Counted from the stretch's first letter, positions 9,620-18,141 are shown. The stretch: DNA of 64,000 bases from Vibrio celticus (GCF_024347335.1 NZ_AP025463.1:992001-1056000), one strand, 5' to 3'. Numbers and translations: made by a program. The notes: generated by a model from the sequence alone, not told the origin.

Positions 9620-10148
9620 TTTTGTCAATATGGGATATGGAGGGTGTTTGTCTTTCACATTCAAATCACAATACCGAAAGACCAAGCGTTTACTCATAGG
9701 CGCTATGTAGTGGTACGGTGAAATTGGAACGGTTTTAGAGTTTTCCCAATAGAATCACATTAAATCATAAAAAAATCATCATGCGAATGACTGTTAGAAT
9801 TTTAACTCTAAGAAGGTTTTGTCCAAAAGTTTCTAACGCAGAGTTGTGGTTGTATGTTGTGGTTGTATGAGAGGCATGTATGATGCAACGGAGGATTGCT
9901 TGCTTGTATCGCAGAGCGCTGGTTAGTAACAAAATGTTGAGAATTGCTTTGATCGACTTGATGGGATAGTTGAGAATTTTTGGATGAATTTCTCAGGTTT
10001 TGCTTAGAGAAAGGGCTTTTTGTTGAGAAAGTCATGAACCCATTGGTATTGCTGGTCTCTCTCATGATTCATAAAAACAAAAATTAATTCTTGCACATCC
10101 AAGCCAACCCCAAGTCATACAACGGGCGTATTCCGTGATGTTTATAAC

Positions 10149-10166
10149 TTGTCATAAATTTGCCAT
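10149..10166 (+). promoter_or_regulatory. Pho-box-like site
   Basis: TTGTCATAAATTTGCCAT consists of two CTGTCAT-like heptamers (TTGTCAT, TTGCCAT) separated by 4 AT-rich bases, the layout of a PhoB binding site. It lies about 240 bp before the dgkA start. Confidence 0.55.
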
Positions 10167-10295
10167 GAATCTGAAGTATGACGAACTTGATCAGTGTTGC
10201 CGTACAATATGGAATTTCGGCTTGACCTAACGAACCATCTTTCTGGCAATGGTTAGCTAGCCCATTGGAAATGACGTTGGGCTGCCTTTCATTTA

Positions 10296-10312
10296 ATGAC
10301 GTAAATATGACG
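10296..10312 (-). promoter_or_regulatory. Second Pho-box-like repeat, reverse orientation
   Basis: Read on the minus strand it is CGTCATATTTACGTCAT: two CGTCAT units spaced 11 bp apart, the period of PhoB repeats. It lies about 90 bp before the dgkA start. The CG instead of TG weakens the match. Confidence 0.4.
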
Positions 10313-10402
10313 ATTTAAATACATTAAGGAACTTTCCACATATTATTAACACTAATCATGTTATTAGTCAGTCCGATTCATTACCGTAATATAAGGTCTA
10401 GT

Positions 10403-10774
10403 GTGAAATCTAATCAAAAAGGGTTGGTTCGGCTTATCCATGCAACAAAATATTCATGGTTAGGCTTACGTGCGGCTTGGCGTTACGAGGCAGCGTTCAG
10501 ACAAGAATTGGTGTCTTTTTGTGTGCTATTCCCTCTGGCTCTCGCTTTACCCGTCGGCGGCTTAGAGAAGTTATTGCTGGTTGGTTCAATTATCGCGGTT
10601 ATCGTCGTCGAATTACTTAATTCTGCCATAGAAGCTGTTGTTGATCGGATCGGGCCAGAGAAGCATGACTTGTCAGGGCAAGCGAAAGATATGGGTTCAG
10701 CTGCTGTTCTGCTTACTCTCTTAATGGCAATATCCACGTGGGTGTATGTCTTGTTTTCTAACTTTGCCGTGTGA
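10403..10774 (+). CDS. dgkA: Diacylglycerol kinase DgkA
   Basis: A small integral-membrane kinase that phosphorylates diacylglycerol to phosphatidic acid with ATP in the inner membrane. It has the family core: an amphipathic N-terminus (ATKYSWLGLRAAWRYEAAFRQE), three membrane helices and the signature ELLNSAIEAVVDR with its catalytic Glu. I chose the GTG at 10403 because it gives about 123 residues, the family length, and has AAGG before it; an ATG at 10358 would add 15 unusual residues. The next gene starts 30 bp on. That neighbour probably releases diacylglycerol from phosphatidylglycerol, so the two would form a lipid recycling pair. Confidence 0.9.
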   Translation: MKSNQKGLVRLIHATKYSWLGLRAAWRYEAAFRQELVSFCVLFPLALALPVGGLEKLLLVGSIIAVIVVELLNSAIEAVVDRIGPEKHDLSGQAKDMGSAAVLLTLLMAISTWVYVLFSNFAV

Positions 10775-10804
10775 AAACATAGTTAATTAATAAGGAAGTT
10801 ACAA

Positions 10805-12760
10805 ATGACAGATGTTGTTAAAAGGCATTTGGGTATTCTCTATCCTCTCTGCATGACGTTTTTAGTCTGCCTTTTTATTCTTATGCTATCTCGCGTTGGG
10901 TTAAGTGTATGGCATGGCGAGCGTGTCAGCCAAGCAAATGGCTGGTTAACCATACTACTTTCTGGCTTACGGATTGATATTTCATCCGTAAGCTATCTGC
11001 TTATATTGCCAGCCCTTATGACTTGTCTGCTTGCTGGTAACGGTATTATCGGTAGAAGTTGGTTATTGATTTTACGAGTCTGGATTGTTTTCGGTTTATG
11101 GCTTGTGGTCTACATGGAACTCGCGACGCCATCTTTCATTATGGAATATGACGTTCGTCCCAATCGACTATTCATTGAATACCTGATCTACCCGAAAGAA
11201 GTCTTCGGAATGTTATGGAGTGGATACAAACCTGAGCTGTTTATCGGTGCCACTGTGAGCATGGCAACTTTGCTTTTGGGATGGAAATTTACCGCTCATC
11301 TGATAAAAGATTTAACTTTCCCACGTTGGTACTGGCGACCGCTTCTGGCTGTTCTTGTGGTTATGGTTGGATTTATGGGGGCGAGATCGACGCTTGGACA
11401 CCGACCACTTAATCCGGCGATGGTGGCTTTTTCTACCGATCCGTTAGTGAATGATCTGGTACTTAATTCATCTTACTCCCTGTTGTTTGCCGCTAAGCAA
11501 ATGGGCGGTGAGGACAATGCCTTCAAATATTACGGCAAAATGGATAGCCGTGAGATCATCGATTTGGTTCAGAAATCTACAGGGAGAGCGAGTAAAGACT
11601 TTACGTCAAACTCGGCTCCAACCATGGCCTATCATGCAGCGACTTATCAAGGTAAGCCTAAGAATCTTGTCATTCTTCTGCAAGAAAGTCTCGGTGCGAG
11701 ATATGTCGGTGCATTGGGTGGTTTGCCGTTAACACCTAATCTCGATGCACTGATGCAGGAAGGCTGGAATTTTACTCGAATGTATTCAACGGGCACACGT
11801 TCAGTACGAGGAATTGAAGCGGTTGTGACCGGTTTCTCCCCGACTCCAGCGCGTTCAGTTGTCAAGCTTGGTCAAAGTCAACGTGGTTTCTTTACTATTG
11901 CAGAGCTATTGAAAAATAAGGGCTATCATACCCAGTTTATCTATGGCGGAGAAAGTCACTTTGACAATATGAAGAACTTTTTCTTAGGGAATGGTTTTAC
12001 TGATATACAAGATTTCCCTACTTTTATGAATCCAGCGTTTGTTGGCTCTTGGGGGGCATCAGATGAAGATTTATATCAAAAGGCTCATGAGCAGTTTACT
12101 GAGCTGAGTGCTCAGGAACAGCCATTTTTTAGCCTGGTATTTACATCTTCTAACCATAGTCCGTTTGATTATCCGGATGGTCGCATTACACCATATAACG
12201 AACCGAAGCAAACTCGTGAAAATGCGGCGAAGTATTCGGATTACGCTCTGGGTGAATTTTTCAAGCAGGCAAAATCTTCCTATTACTGGGATGACACTAT
12301 TTTTGTTATTGTGGCAGATCATGACTCTCGCGCTTATGGAAACCAATTAGTTCCGATTGATCATTTTCACATTCCAGCGGTAATTGTGGGTGATGGCGTT
12401 TCCGAAAGGCAGGATACGCGCTTAGCAAGCCAAATAGATATTGCGCCGACATTGCTGTCTCTCATTGGTATTAATAGTGTAAACCCTATGATTGGTCACG
12501 ATATGACAAAAGATATTGATAATACAAAGCTCAGAGCGATGATGCAGTTTTACAAGAACTTTGCCTGGATGGATAGTAATAATAACGTTGTTATTTTTCA
12601 GCCGGATAAACCAGCTCAAGGGTTCTATTACGATGAAGTCACAACAGAATTACTTGACCGTAAGATGCCTCAGGACATGATAAAAATGGCGAAAGCCAAT
12701 GCACTATGGGGCAGTCTTGCTTACCAAAGTAGATTTTATCAATCATCAGAGATTAAGTAA
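10805..12760 (+). CDS. LTA synthase family phosphoglycerol/phospho-transferase
   Basis: A 651-residue inner-membrane enzyme. The first 220 residues hold about five membrane helices; the rest is a periplasmic sulfatase-fold domain with the metal-binding start VILLQES, the probable nucleophile Thr in STGTRSVRG, and the later DHD and HFHIPAVI metal motifs. This matches the LTA-synthase / OpgB group, which transfers phosphoglycerol from phosphatidylglycerol to a glycan or lipid and leaves diacylglycerol. EptA-like phosphoethanolamine transfer is less likely because the GGESHFDNMKNFFLGNGF segment is typical of the LtaS group. It follows dgkA in an operon with AAGGAAG as ribosome site, and the kinase would recycle its diacylglycerol. 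The acceptor cannot be told from sequence. Confidence 0.85.
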   Translation: MTDVVKRHLGILYPLCMTFLVCLFILMLSRVGLSVWHGERVSQANGWLTILLSGLRIDISSVSYLLILPALMTCLLAGNGIIGRSWLLILRVWIVFGLWLVVYMELATPSFIMEYDVRPNRLFIEYLIYPKEVFGMLWSGYKPELFIGATVSMATLLLGWKFTAHLIKDLTFPRWYWRPLLAVLVVMVGFMGARSTLGHRPLNPAMVAFSTDPLVNDLVLNSSYSLLFAAKQMGGEDNAFKYYGKMDSREIIDLVQKSTGRASKDFTSNSAPTMAYHAATYQGKPKNLVILLQESLGARYVGALGGLPLTPNLDALMQEGWNFTRMYSTGTRSVRGIEAVVTGFSPTPARSVVKLGQSQRGFFTIAELLKNKGYHTQFIYGGESHFDNMKNFFLGNGFTDIQDFPTFMNPAFVGSWGASDEDLYQKAHEQFTELSAQEQPFFSLVFTSSNHSPFDYPDGRITPYNEPKQTRENAAKYSDYALGEFFKQAKSSYYWDDTIFVIVADHDSRAYGNQLVPIDHFHIPAVIVGDGVSERQDTRLASQIDIAPTLLSLIGINSVNPMIGHDMTKDIDNTKLRAMMQFYKNFAWMDSNNNVVIFQPDKPAQGFYYDEVTTELLDRKMPQDMIKMAKANALWGSLAYQSRFYQSSEIK

Positions 12761-12769
12761 TTATCAATT

Positions 12770-12814
12770 AGCAGGGCTGAAAGTGACCTTCGGCCTTGCT
12801 ACTCAAATGAGTAG
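12770..12814 (+). terminator. Terminator hairpins after the dgkA operon
   Basis: Arms 12770-12785 and 12785-12800 (AGCAGGGCTGAA against TTCGGCCTTGCT) form a stable stem with G-T pairs. A second small hairpin, CTACTC-AAAT-GAGTAG, follows directly (12799-12814). No long T-run remains, possibly because the group II intron inserted just beyond. Confidence 0.6.
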
Positions 12815-12826
12815 TAGGTTTTGATG

Positions 12827-13462
12827 GTGCGCCGAGCATGGTGTCAACCTAGGAGGTGAAAGTCCTCTACGGGCTCAGTCGAGCGAGAACCGTTAGCCTA
12901 TGCAAGGGTGTTCATCGTGAGGTGGAATCTGAAGGAAGCAAATGGCAAAACACAGCTTTGACGAACAGAAATCTGATAGTAGGCATAGTCAACTTGGGTA
13001 ACCTAGCCATAGATAGATAGCCCGAAGTCTCGAACAGAAGTGTGACTATGTAAATCAGGCAGAGCTGTGGGAAAGGGTGGCATCTTACCTCGGGAGATCT
13101 TATCAGTTGTCTTTTAGACTAGGCTAGCAGTGATGTTAGACGAGGATTGATAAGAAGTCAGCAGAGGGCATAGTACCTACAGTGTAGGGAAGGCCTGAAC
13201 CAAGGTTTTAGATAAGCCTTTAACGAATTCTCAGCGTGTGCGGAGTCTCAGAAAAGAGTAGAAACCCTACAGCTACGTTATTAAATACGGAGAAGTCGGA
13301 AACGGATCTGTAATTAACGAAGAGAGGCAAGACACGATGGCGTTGGAGTTAAGCCGCGAGTTTAAGCTAACGGAAGTTAGTATACCTTGGAACCGCCGTA
13401 TGCGACCCACGCTTGTACGGTGGTGTGAGAGGACGGAGGCCGTGAGGCCTCCTCCTACTCGA
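12827..13462 (+). ncRNA. ORF-less group II intron
   Basis: The 5' end starts GTGCGCC, matching the group II GUGYG consensus, followed by the typical domain I start (AGGAGGTGAAAGTCCTC). Near the 3' end a domain V hairpin is visible (AACCGCCGTATGCG ... TTGTACGGTGGTG, 13389-13428), then a domain VI-like GC hairpin (GGAGGCC-GTGA-GGCCTCC) and the terminal CTACTCGAT. At about 636 bp the whole RNA core seems present, but the reverse transcriptase/maturase gene usually found in domain IV is absent. It sits directly behind hairpins of the dgkA operon terminator, the site preference of group IIC introns. Splicing or mobility would need a maturase supplied from elsewhere. Confidence 0.85.
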
Positions 13463-13567
13463 TTACCTCACCTAATCCAAACACTCTTAATCTAAGTAAA
13501 TGCTCTAACAAAGTTTTGTCCAAAAATGAGTTGAAGGGGCGCGGCGCAATTTTTATGAATTTTCGAT

Positions 13568-14983
13568 TCATGTGTTTTGAAAGCGGAACACATCAACAAT
13601 TTGCTGTCTAAAGTCACCTACTACGTCGAAGTAGTGGCACTGCTCTTCAGGGTTGTGCTTAGACAAGGTTGCTACTTTTCGTGCAGATTTAGTTGATTGT
13701 GTTTCGCCCCATGAAACCTGATTATCTGGGCCCTCTACGCAGGAGTAGTTTGATGTCTGTGTCTTGTGAATTTCTGGAAATTCAGGGGGGTTATTAGGCA
13801 TGTGTTCATGAAATACAACATCGTTCAAAGGCACTTCTTCAGCGACTCGGTTAGCATAAGTCACCAAATTGGGCTCGGCAAAAGTATATAACCACGCTTC
13901 TTGGTTTATCCCTTTATTCATCCTTAGAATGCGCCCCAAGACTTGCCTGAAGTATAGCTCAGTCTTAACCTTGCTAAGGTGGCAGCACACTTGAAGCCTA
14001 GGGATATCTGTTCCTTCGCTAATCATTCCAACACTGACAATCCAATCGGAATCGCTGCTTCTGAAATCATCGATGATCCCTGACGGGTCTTCATGCTTGT
14101 AAGTGACAAGAACCACCTTTTTATTAAATTCTTCGGCCAGCATCGTGTGTATTCTTATTGCGTGCTCAACGGATGCTGCTACAACTAACCCGCCGGCGTT
14201 TGGTTTCTTTTCCTGAATCACATCTAGCTTCTTTAAGCCTAATTTTATCAGGTATCTTATGCAGGTATCGTCGGTGATGATACTTTGATAGTAGCCAAAA
14301 GGTTCATCCAGATATTCACGTATGGATGAGAAGTGCCGAGTTTCTGAATCGTTAGATTTTGCAGTGATCATTTCGTTGTCGACTAAGACAATACTGGGTA
14401 AGCGACATACTTTATCTTTAACAGCTTGGCTCAACCCATAAACGTAGTTGCATTCAATTTCAGCCGTGTTGATGTTGTAGCTTGATAGGCTTACCGGTGC
14501 TTTATCAGAACGCCATGGAGTACCAGTTAATGAAAGTGTGTATCGAGCGTGGGATTGTATGTGTTGAATGATTTTTTCACCCCATGCGTTCGCCTCTGTC
14601 ATGTTGAGCCCCGCGCAATGATGAATTTCATCAAGGACAACCATGACTCGGTGAGTTTGTAGTAAAGACCAAAAGTAGTCATCAAAGTACTGCAAAGCTT
14701 GATAGGTATACGAGGCACCTAACGCTCCAATAGCGCCATCAAAGCGACAGTTCAGGTGATTCTTAAAGGTATAGGCTAACCCCTGCGATATAGCGGTTGA
14801 AGGTGAAAAACAAAGAACAAAGTCGATAGCGTTTTGTTCAAGTAGCCGAGAGGCAACCTCTGCTGCCATGACAGACTTTCCAGCCCCAGGCGTTGCAAGG
14901 CAGAGGAAGTGAGACTGACCTTTCTGGTAGTGATGCAGGGCTAGTTCGACGCACTCAGATTGCCACTGGCGCAAAGCTATCAT
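13568..14983 (-). CDS. DEAD/DEAH-type superfamily 2 helicase
   Basis: A 471-residue SF2 helicase. Motif I is ATPGAGKS (residues about 30-37), motif II DEIH, motif III SLTGTPWRSD, and motif VI RQVLGRILRM, in the right order across two RecA-like domains. This resembles the helicase part of restriction enzymes and RadD/ComF-like proteins rather than RNA helicases. A 50-residue C-terminal tail has no known motif. Its start overlaps the stop of the 180-residue upstream gene by 4 bp, so the two form an operon. A controller-like Xre gene lies divergently upstream. The setting among recombinases suggests cargo of a mobile element, perhaps anti-phage; the role is inferred. Confidence 0.8.
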   Translation of the reverse strand: MIALRQWQSECVELALHHYQKGQSHFLCLATPGAGKSVMAAEVASRLLEQNAIDFVLCFSPSTAISQGLAYTFKNHLNCRFDGAIGALGASYTYQALQYFDDYFWSLLQTHRVMVVLDEIHHCAGLNMTEANAWGEKIIQHIQSHARYTLSLTGTPWRSDKAPVSLSSYNINTAEIECNYVYGLSQAVKDKVCRLPSIVLVDNEMITAKSNDSETRHFSSIREYLDEPFGYYQSIITDDTCIRYLIKLGLKKLDVIQEKKPNAGGLVVAASVEHAIRIHTMLAEEFNKKVVLVTYKHEDPSGIIDDFRSSDSDWIVSVGMISEGTDIPRLQVCCHLSKVKTELYFRQVLGRILRMNKGINQEAWLYTFAEPNLVTYANRVAEEVPLNDVVFHEHMPNNPPEFPEIHKTQTSNYSCVEGPDNQVSWGETQSTKSARKVATLSKHNPEEQCHYFDVVGDFRQQIVDVFRFQNT

Positions 14984-15522
14984 GATAGTGCTAATGCCAT
15001 TTTGATTGCTCTTATCTGACCAACCAATTTCGAACTTTGAATCTTGGTCTTGCTCCTTACATCATGTAAGCCTTCTTTTAAATGAGGGAATTCAGAGCTA
15101 AGGCCTTGATACGTTTGAAACTCTTGTAAACAGGCTAAAAAGTCACTTTCACATTGCTCTAACCTTTCTTGAAGTACCGTTTTAGGCGAATTTGATTTGC
15201 TTTCATAAGAGCTATCATGGTTTTCGCTGACTTTGGTAGTGCTGTTGTGTTTCGTTAATTCCCAGGTTGCTTTTGAAAACAGCTCAGTCTTTTGATACGT
15301 CGCTTTTTTGGTGCCTTTAACGCTTACTTTGCACAGTAGCTGTTTGTTTTTTAGGCGCAGGATATGTCGGTACACCAGCCGTCTTGCTGCTGCTTTATCT
15401 AACGTAGAACCAGCGAGAGCCAGGTACCGATCTCTAAGTTCTAATACAGAAAAATCATCGAGTTGATCCTCAATGAGAATTTGATAGAGAAACGGAATTA
15501 GATGAATTGGCTTACTGGACAT
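14980..15522 (-). CDS. Hypothetical protein paired with the helicase
   Basis: A 180-residue product I cannot assign. Residues 5-75 (IPFLYQILIEDQLDDFSVLELRDRY..., then an Arg/Lys-rich RHILRLKNKQLLCKV) resemble a winged-helix DNA-binding fold with a beta wing. Residues 120-180 look like a coiled coil. It overlaps the downstream helicase by 4 bp, so the two are probably made in fixed ratio and may act together. Its promoter lies in the 100-bp divergent region shared with the Xre gene, where a perfect palindrome overlaps a likely -10 box. Confidence 0.6.
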   Translation of the reverse strand: MSSKPIHLIPFLYQILIEDQLDDFSVLELRDRYLALAGSTLDKAAARRLVYRHILRLKNKQLLCKVSVKGTKKATYQKTELFSKATWELTKHNSTTKVSENHDSSYESKSNSPKTVLQERLEQCESDFLACLQEFQTYQGLSSEFPHLKEGLHDVRSKTKIQSSKLVGQIRAIKMALALS

Positions 15523-15557
15523 TTTGTTTACCGAAATTTCGAGTGGGATTTTAAATG

Positions 15558-15571
15558 CGGATTATAATCCG
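15558..15571. promoter_or_regulatory. Perfect 14-bp palindrome, likely Xre operator
   Basis: CGGATTATAATCCG is fully self-complementary and contains TATAAT, a perfect -10 hexamer readable on both strands. It lies in the divergent region between the helicase operon and the Xre gene. Binding of the Xre protein here would block or steer both promoters, as with controller proteins of restriction-modification systems (inference). Confidence 0.6.
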
Positions 15572-15623
15572 TGGCTTTATATGCCGCAAGTAAGGATAGT
15601 TTTCATTTTAACTTGGATTAAAA

Positions 15624-15836
15624 ATGAAAGACTTAGCGGTTAAATTTGGCTCGAAATTACGTGAAGTTCGCAAAGAAAAAGGCATCTCTCAAGATAAACT
15701 CGCGTTGATTGCTGACATAGACAGAAGTTACGTTGGCCGCATTGAACGTGGTGAAGTGAATATTACGCTAGAAAAAGTGTATGGCTTGGCACAAGCCTTA
15801 GAATGTAATGTTGTTGAGTTGCTGCCAGCGCCTTAG
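15624..15836 (+). CDS. Xre-family controller-like regulator
   Basis: A 70-residue protein that is nearly all HTH_3 domain: the recognition region runs from ISQDKLALIADIDRSYVGRIERGEVNI. It has the size and layout of C (controller) proteins of restriction-modification systems, which autoregulate and time expression of a partner gene. It is divergent from the helicase operon, with the palindrome 15558-15571 between them. A role in regulating the helicase operon is likely but inferred. Xre regulators are also found in Tn7-like elements, so it may serve the neighbouring mobile DNA. Confidence 0.8.
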   Translation: MKDLAVKFGSKLREVRKEKGISQDKLALIADIDRSYVGRIERGEVNITLEKVYGLAQALECNVVELLPAP

Positions 15837-15858
15837 GGTCAAAGTGTATTCATACCAT

Positions 15859-16419
15859 TCAAGAATCATTGCGGTTGTCGTTAAGTATCTTGTATACGCT
15901 GTTTCTTGAAATGCCTAGCACACTAGAGATCTGTGTGATTTTTTGATGATCAGAATGCATACTGATGACTTGTTGCTTTATTGCGTTCGAGAGTGGTTTC
16001 CTACCTTTGTATTTTCCGGCTGCTTTTGCTGCCGCGATCCCTTCAAGCTGACGCTCTCTGCGAATGTTTAATTCAAACTCAGCAAAGACGGCCAACATAT
16101 CGAGAAACGCTTTTCCGGATGCAGAATCTGTTGAGATAGGTTGTTCTAAAGCGGTCAGTAGGATTTGCTGCTCGTTAAAGGTCTTGACCATCTGCTGTAA
16201 ATCTAGGACTGATCTGGCGATGCGGTCGATTCGTGTAATAACGACAGTGTCTCCGGCTCTTAGGTATTCCATTAGGTCCACCAATCCCTGACGTTTGATG
16301 TCTGATCCCGTCGAAGTATCAGAGAAGATTTTTATACAACCTGCTTCCGTGAGTTTCTGAATCTGAAGATCTAATGATTGCTCTGTAGTAGAAACTCGTG
16401 CGTAGCCGACCTTGCTCAT
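15859..16419 (-). CDS. Serine recombinase (resolvase/invertase family)
   Basis: A 186-residue small serine recombinase. The catalytic domain has the nucleophile Ser in YARVSTTEQ (about residue 10), the Arg cluster in VVITRIDRIARSVLDL, and the long E-helix region. A C-terminal HTH (KITQISSVLGISRNSVYKIL) gives DNA binding. The length is normal for Tn3-type resolvases and the TniR of Tn402-like elements. The adjacent 170 bp hold imperfect palindromes that look like a res site. With TnsB/TniA-like genes just beyond, a TniR-like cointegrate resolution role is plausible. Confidence 0.85.
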   Translation of the reverse strand: MSKVGYARVSTTEQSLDLQIQKLTEAGCIKIFSDTSTGSDIKRQGLVDLMEYLRAGDTVVITRIDRIARSVLDLQQMVKTFNEQQILLTALEQPISTDSASGKAFLDMLAVFAEFELNIRRERQLEGIAAAKAAGKYKGRKPLSNAIKQQVISMHSDHQKITQISSVLGISRNSVYKILNDNRNDS

Positions 16420-16460
16420 TGAATTTGCTCATTTAGCATCTAGACTTATTGAACATAGTG

Positions 16461-16536
16461 TCATTTAAAGTGTTTATCCACTCTAAATGAACATTATTGA
16501 GAGGCGATGAGTTTGTTAAATTAGGGTATACCTTAA
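16461..16536. promoter_or_regulatory. Candidate res site for the serine recombinase
   Basis: Positions 16461-16490 form a 30-bp imperfect palindrome (arms TCATTTAAAGTG and CACTCTAAATGA), the size of a resolvase dimer site. A second one around 16513-16536 centres on GTATAC (TTAGGGTATACCTTAA). Both have TTTA/TAAA-type arms. They lie upstream of the recombinase gene, where res sites normally are. Confidence 0.45.
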
Positions 16537-16593
16537 ATGAAAGCTTATCGTCGTATGTTGTGGAAGTCGTTCGTTTAGAGAAGAGGAAACGCC

Positions 16594-17301
16594 ATGGACT
16601 TTCGAGATCCCGACTTAGTGCTGACTAAGCGTTTTCGTGGCGGGAAGAAATCCTATTTTCAGGTGAATTCATTTGATACTGAATGGGTGTCATTGCAGGA
16701 TATAGAGCATGGCGAATGTTTTTCCTTTAAACGAGCGCAATTAGAAAACCACATTAATAACGGTCTTCTTATCGGGACGGTAAAAAATAATGTTCCTGAC
16801 GCTTTATTCATCAATGCCGTAAAAAAGAAAACAAAACCTGTAGCCGTTGGCAAGAAAGCGGAAATTGAAGCGGAAGTCGACCGTAGATATTTCTATGTTC
16901 GAAAGGTGCTTGATTCTGAACTCCCCGTATTATCAGCTACTCGATTAACCCCGTGGATAAGCGAGGCGGCTGAAGAAATCAAAGATATCTCCCCTCCATC
17001 CTATAAAACACTTCTCAGATGGCTTAAAGCGTTTAATGAATCAGGATGGAAAAAGGCGTCGCTGCTGCCACGTCATCATAGTAAGGGTAATCACTCGATT
17101 CGATTAGCCCCTGAAGTAGATAGGCTTTTATGCGAGGTCGTTACTGAGCATGCTAGGTCTTCAGCTAGAGTGCACATTGGAAAAGCACATCGAGATTTTA
17201 TTGAGCGAATGCAGCTGTTGAATGATCACCGGCGTGACGAAGGACTACCTGCGCTTACTCCAAGTAGTTATGAAACGACATTACAGCGTTTCAGAAAGTG
17301 A
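16594..17301 (+). CDS. TnsB/TniA-like protein, DNA-binding half only (copy 1)
   Basis: A 235-residue product matching the N-terminal half of Mu/Tn7-type transposases. It has an N-terminal beta-rich domain (FRDPDLVLTKRFRGG to LENHINNGLLIG), a linker, then HTH-type domains with the hallmark PPSYKTLLRWLKAFNESGW and LLPRHHSKGN, and LAPEVDRLLCEVV. It ends at SSYETTLQRFRK, just where the catalytic RNase H-like DDE domain would start. The stop is a clean TGA and I see no continuation in another frame. The tandem neighbour ends at the same alignment point, so this short form looks stable rather than a fresh truncation. It could bind transposon ends without cutting, as a repressor or architectural factor (inference). 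Confidence 0.65.
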   Translation: MDFRDPDLVLTKRFRGGKKSYFQVNSFDTEWVSLQDIEHGECFSFKRAQLENHINNGLLIGTVKNNVPDALFINAVKKKTKPVAVGKKAEIEAEVDRRYFYVRKVLDSELPVLSATRLTPWISEAAEEIKDISPPSYKTLLRWLKAFNESGWKKASLLPRHHSKGNHSIRLAPEVDRLLCEVVTEHARSSARVHIGKAHRDFIERMQLLNDHRRDEGLPALTPSSYETTLQRFRK

Positions 17302-17344
17302 CCGTTTGAAATTTAGTTTTTATTGACCTAAAACGAGATGAATA

Positions 17345-18052
17345 ATGAACTTTAGAGACCCGAATCTTATTCTTGTGAAACGCTACCGAGGCGGTAAGTG
17401 TTCCCACTATCAGGTGAGTGCTGTGACTCGAAGTGAAATTACCCTCAAAGACATCGAGCATGGTGGGCACTTTTCCTTTGCAACAGGCCAATTAGAATCC
17501 CATATACAAAAAGGCCGGTTGGCCGCTGTCACTAAAGATACTCTCCCCGAAACTGTATTTGTTAACCCTGTAGGTAAAAAGGCTAAGTCCCAGAAAACAA
17601 ATCGAGAATTGGAATATGAGAAAGTAATGGAAAGGCGCTACGCGTATGTAAGGGGAGTATTGGACTCAGATGTTCCCGCGTATACAGAAAAGCGACTGGT
17701 TCCGTGGCTTACTGCATTTTCTGAAACTATTGACGATGCCAATCCACCAAGTTGGCGAACATTAGCAGAGTGGGTCAGTGTGTACGTGAAATCGGGTTGG
17801 CAAAAGAAAGTGTTGAAACCTGCTCATGCGCGTAAGGGTAATCGAACACAATATTTGGATGATGAGGTTGAGAGGCTTTTATTGATGGTTGTTAGGGATC
17901 ACTCATTAAAGCAAATTAGAGTGAACTATACGCAAGCACATAATGATTTTTTGGAGCGAGTGAAAAAGTTAAATAAGCAGAGGTCTAAGCAGGGCCTGGA
18001 ACTTGTAAAGGCTAGTAGCTACCGAACAACGGTTAACCGATTTCAACGTTAG
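17345..18052 (+). CDS. TnsB/TniA-like protein, DNA-binding half only (copy 2)
   Basis: Also 235 residues and alignable end to end with copy 1 at roughly 40-45% identity by eye, with shared anchors FRDP, KR(F/Y)RGGK, DIEHG, FSF, YVR.VLDS, PW, PPS, SGW, KGN, SSY.TT..RF. It lacks the DDE catalytic domain at the same place. The gap to copy 1 is 43 bp, so they are probably co-transcribed. Repeats that could be transposase binding sites lie 90-160 bp downstream. Old divergence with retained length suggests both are under selection. The alternative is two independent truncations, which the identical end point makes less likely. Confidence 0.65.
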   Translation: MNFRDPNLILVKRYRGGKCSHYQVSAVTRSEITLKDIEHGGHFSFATGQLESHIQKGRLAAVTKDTLPETVFVNPVGKKAKSQKTNRELEYEKVMERRYAYVRGVLDSDVPAYTEKRLVPWLTAFSETIDDANPPSWRTLAEWVSVYVKSGWQKKVLKPAHARKGNRTQYLDDEVERLLLMVVRDHSLKQIRVNYTQAHNDFLERVKKLNKQRSKQGLELVKASSYRTTVNRFQR

Positions 18053-18141
18053 TATAGTGATAACTATATGTACCAGTTTAATACTAATTTAAAATTCAAT
18101 TAAATCATCAGTTTGACTAATTTAGTATGTATGGTGGTATA

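Larger units (their letters stand above)
9620..10402. other. Long intergenic region upstream of dgkA
   Basis: About 780 bp without a convincing gene; the short leftward frame at 9808-10065 lacks protein-like composition. The right part has two Pho-box-like repeats (10149-10166 and 10296-10312) and therefore the likely control region of the dgkA operon. Confidence 0.5.

Noticed and set aside
9808..10065. Leftward 85-codon frame in the intergenic region before dgkA
   Set aside because: Composition is not protein-like (Ser/Asn/Gln-rich), no ribosome site, and it overlaps the likely control region.
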